From positions 47,449 to 111,448 of the forward strand of contig CALBDS010000014.1 in assembly GCA_937927415.1 (NCBI GenBank): a stretch of DNA of 64,000 bases, given 5' to 3'. This DNA comes from an uncultured Rhodospirillaceae bacterium (lineage in GTDB: Bacteria; Pseudomonadota; Alphaproteobacteria; Azospirillales; Azospirillaceae). The notes below the pieces were generated by a model that was not told the origin of the DNA, did not search any database, and saw only the letters and a list, made by a program, of their open reading frames with translations. The position numbers and the translations under genes were made by a program. Positions 61,896 to 64,000 of the stretch are shown piece after piece (positions within the stretch are counted from its first letter, which is position 1; every line of letters begins with the position of its first letter).

Positions 61896-62894
61896 TCAGG
61901 GCACCAGCGGATGGGTGTCGGTCCGGTTCCAGCCGGCGCGCACACGCTCGCCGACGGACACCGGGGCGGCGAAATAGCCGGCCTCGTCCACCACCACGGC
62001 GAAATCGGCGGCACCGGGCACATCCAGCCCCAGATGCACGGCCGCACCGTGGTATTCCAGCGAGCGCACGGTGCCTTCGACCTGGATCTCCCCGGCCAGG
62101 GCGCCGGCCCCCAGCCGGATGCGGTCGGTGCGCACGGCGCAGGGGCCGCCCACCGCACCGTCGTCGATGACGTTGTGGCCGCCGATGAAGCGGGCGACGA
62201 ACGCGGTGCGCGGCTGGTTGAACAGCTCGCGCGGCGGCCCCGCCTGTTCGATGCGGCCCTTGTTCATCACCACCGCGATGTCGGCCAGGGCCATCGCCTC
62301 GGTCTGGCTGTGGGTGACGTGGATGAAGGTGATCCCGATCTCGCGGTGCAGGCGCTTCAACTCCTCCCGCATGCGCACGCGCAGGAACGGGTCGAGCGCC
62401 GACAGCGGTTCGTCCAGCAGCAGAACGCCCGGATGGGTGATCAGCGCACGGGCCAGCGCCACACGCTGCTGCTGCCCGCCCGAAAGCTGGGCCGGCAGCC
62501 GCGCGGCATAGGCGCCCATGTCCACCAGATCCAGCATCTCCCGCGCGCGGCGGCGGCGCTCCTCCTTCCCCACCCCCTTCATCTTCAGGCTGAAGGCAAC
62601 GTTGTCGGTGCCGTCGAGGTGGGGGAACAGCGCGTAGCTCTGGAACATCATCGCCGTGCCGCGCCGGGCCGGCGGCTGATCGTTCACCACCGTGTCGCCG
62701 ATCAGCAGGTCGCCGTCGGTGATGTCCTCGTGCCCGGCGATCATGCGCAAGGTGGATGTCTTGCCGCACCCGCTGGGTCCCAGCAGGCAGCAATAGGATC
62801 CGGCGGGAATCCGCAGGTCGATCCCATCGACCGCCACCGTGGCGCCATAGGCCTTGCGCAGCTTGATAAGCTCGACGGTCGAACCCGCGGTCAT
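61896..62894 (-). CDS. ABC transporter ATP-binding protein (PotA-like)
   Basis: 332 aa from MTAGSTVELIKLRKAYG, preceded by GGGAGAGGGG. Walker A GPSGCGKTST, ABC signature LSGGQQQRVALARAL, Walker B VLLLDEPLSALD and the H-loop HVTHSQTEAMAL are all intact. A C-terminal TOBE-like domain follows (about residues 235-330). It is the first gene of the operon ATPase - binding protein - permease - permease and energises uptake. A GntR-type palindrome (62910-62921) sits 16 bp before its start codon. Confidence 0.95.
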   Translation of the reverse strand: MTAGSTVELIKLRKAYGATVAVDGIDLRIPAGSYCCLLGPSGCGKTSTLRMIAGHEDITDGDLLIGDTVVNDQPPARRGTAMMFQSYALFPHLDGTDNVAFSLKMKGVGKEERRRRAREMLDLVDMGAYAARLPAQLSGGQQQRVALARALITHPGVLLLDEPLSALDPFLRVRMREELKRLHREIGITFIHVTHSQTEAMALADIAVVMNKGRIEQAGPPRELFNQPRTAFVARFIGGHNVIDDGAVGGPCAVRTDRIRLGAGALAGEIQVEGTVRSLEYHGAAVHLGLDVPGAADFAVVVDEAGYFAAPVSVGERVRAGWNRTDTHPLVP

Positions 62895-62909
62895 CGCCCC
62901 TCTCCCAAC

Positions 62910-62921
62910 ATTATGCACAAT
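62910..62921. promoter_or_regulatory. Candidate GntR operator near ATPase start
   Basis: ATTATGCACAAT, one base different from the perfect palindrome ATTGTGCACAAT at 63127-63138. It lies immediately upstream of the ABC ATPase ribosome-binding site. Confidence 0.6.
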
Positions 62922-63126
62922 CTCTCGGTCATTTGTGACCTATTTCGACCGTTTGCACACCGCATGCCAGCGGAATCGCCGGGATTCGGCGCCCTTTTGC
63001 TGTGCATATGGTCAGGATGAGGGTGATGATTGAGCGGTTTGCCCTTGCTTTAGGCAAAAGATGGCGTGACGATCCCCCATCTGCGCACAGCGGGGGATGG
63101 CGATTTTGGTTTCGTCATGGGTAAAA

Positions 63127-63138
63127 ATTGTGCACAAT
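63127..63138. promoter_or_regulatory. Candidate GntR operator near its own gene
   Basis: ATTGTGCACAAT, a perfect 12-bp palindrome 38 bp upstream of the gntR start codon. Together with 62910-62921 it forms a pair facing the divergent promoters, consistent with a GntR repressor controlling both directions. Confidence 0.65.
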
Positions 63139-63176
63139 AATCGGGACGCTTCCTCCACGATGTCCCATTCCCCGCG

Positions 63177-63914
63177 ATGACCGCCATCTCCACCCCCAAG
63201 CCGCCCCGCCGCACCACGGGCGGACGCAGCAGCGCCGAAGCCCGCATCGTCCGCAGCATCCGCGAGGCCATCGCCGACCGCCGGCTGCCGCCGGGCACCA
63301 AGCTGACCGAAGAAAGCCTGGCCGAAGCCTTCGGCGTCAGCCGCGAGCGGGTGCGCAAGGTGCTGCTGCTGCTGTCGCAGCGCCGGGTGGTGACGCTGAT
63401 CCCCAACCGCGGGGCCTTCGTCGCCAAGCCGACGCCGGAGGAAGCGCGCGAGGTGTTCGAAGCCCGCCGGGTGATCGAACGCGCCATCATGGACCGTCTG
63501 GAAAAGCTGCCCCGCCCCCTGCCGCCCGCCATGCTGGAACGGCTGCACCACCACGGCGCGCTGGAGGATGACGCGGAACGGGCCGCCGACCGGCAGGCGA
63601 TGATCCGCCTGTCGGGGCAGTTCCATCTGTTGCTGGCGGAATTCGCCGGAAACGCCACGCTGGCCGGCATCCTGGCCGACCTGATCGACCGTTCGAGCCT
63701 GGCCATCGCGGCCTATGAGCGGCGCACCGCCCACACCTGTTCCGCCGAGGATCACCGGCGGCTGATCGCCGCCCTGACGGGCAACACGCCGGGCGAAGCG
63801 GCGGCCCTGATGGCCGACCACCTGGACGCGGTGGAAAACCAGCTCGACCTTGACCCGCAGCCGGAAGCTCCGGTCGATCTGAAAGCCATCTTCGCTATGG
63901 AAGAGGCGGGGTGA
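63177..63914 (+). CDS. GntR-family regulator (FCD subfamily)
   Basis: 245 aa. Winged helix-turn-helix: IVRSIREAIADRRLPPGTKLTEESLAEAFGVSRERVRKVLLLLSQRRVVTLIPNRGAFVAKPTPEEAREVFEARRVIERAIMD. The C-terminal FCD ligand domain shows the conserved FHLLLAEFAGNATLAGIL and DHRRLIAALTGNTPGEAAALMADHL. It is divergent from the ABC operon and probably regulates it. Two palindromes lie in the shared gap. Its ligand may be the transported compound. Confidence 0.93.
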   Translation: MTAISTPKPPRRTTGGRSSAEARIVRSIREAIADRRLPPGTKLTEESLAEAFGVSRERVRKVLLLLSQRRVVTLIPNRGAFVAKPTPEEAREVFEARRVIERAIMDRLEKLPRPLPPAMLERLHHHGALEDDAERAADRQAMIRLSGQFHLLLAEFAGNATLAGILADLIDRSSLAIAAYERRTAHTCSAEDHRRLIAALTGNTPGEAAALMADHLDAVENQLDLDPQPEAPVDLKAIFAMEEAG

Positions 63915-63948
63915 GGGATTGGGGAGCGGGGCTGCCGCCCCATATGCG

Positions 63949-64000
63949 CTAGGATAAGATATCAAGCAGGTCGTCAATCTGAGACTTGCGTTTTCTGCTG
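63949..64000 (-). CDS. 3' end of an unidentified gene (partial)
   Basis: Read on the minus strand the window edge ends in SRKRKSQIDDLLDILS and a TAG stop. The acidic/hydrophobic helix looks like a real protein C-terminus and the frame is open to the edge, but sixteen codons are not enough to name a family. A GGGGC-TGCC-GCCCC hairpin (63928-63941) separates it from the convergent gntR. Confidence 0.35.
   Translation of the reverse strand, partial: SRKRKSQIDDLLDILS

Overview
The window is high-GC bacterial DNA with dense, often overlapping genes. The gene families point to an alphaproteobacterium of the Rhodospirillales/Azospirillum type: kdpFABCDE, DUF1302, a fused acyl-CoA carboxylase, a three-component Rieske oxygenase and a spermidine-type ABC system. 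This placement is an inference from gene content and composition. I saw no rRNA, tRNA or CRISPR array.

Layout. (1) 1-2504: 3' end of a RimK-like ATP-grasp gene, rlpA, and a GNAT/C39-peptidase fusion. (2) 2513-11315: a complete potassium module, kdpFABC followed by kdpDE, preceded by three unannotated small membrane-protein genes and a duplicated promoter-like block. (3) 11335-23950: a LysR regulator divergent from an acyl-CoA catabolic run (acyl-CoA dehydrogenase, APH-like kinase, histidine phosphatase, SDR, DUF1302, acyl-CoA ligase, SDR) and a 1077-aa fused biotin-dependent carboxylase. The dehydrogenase/kinase pair resembles the ACAD10/11 and Lva systems that break down 4-hydroxy acids. (4) 23960-25857: a marR-MFS operon with a palindromic operator.

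(5) 25950-31174: a lasso peptide cluster. Minus strand: a previously uncalled precursor gene with a TTG start (27788-27946), a PqqD-like leader-binding protein (B1), a transglutaminase-like protease (B2) and an HPr-kinase-like kinase. Plus strand, divergent: an asparagine-synthetase-like cyclase (C) and a nucleotidyltransferase. The predicted core is SGIVILPIEILGVQGPS, with a nine-residue Ser1-Glu9 ring and a C-terminal Ser that the kinase could phosphorylate. No transporter or isopeptidase is adjacent.

(6) 31532-42025: an AraC-controlled cluster I do not recognise as described. It holds a methyltransferase, two DUF2000-like proteins, SbnA and SbnB (L-2,3-diaminopropionate synthesis), a dedicated SAM synthetase, an EamA exporter, an FAD/NAD(P) protein, an ATP-grasp ligase and a CsiD/GlaH-like Fe(II)/2-oxoglutarate oxygenase. 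The likely product is a small methylated and oxidised diaminopropionate amide or dipeptide made without an NRPS.

(7) 42061-49483: a minus-strand aromatic catabolic operon combining a three-component Rieske dioxygenase with a StyA/indole-type flavin monooxygenase and its reductase, an SDR and a formamidase-family enzyme. An IS630 transposase remnant lies upstream. (8) 49970-57610: a TetR-controlled beta-oxidation regulon with two copies of a 14-bp operator. (9) 57787-63914: an Asp/Glu/hydantoin racemase flanked by two related multi-hairpin repeats, then a GntR-controlled spermidine/putrescine-type ABC transporter. The last bases hold the 3' end of an unidentified minus-strand gene.
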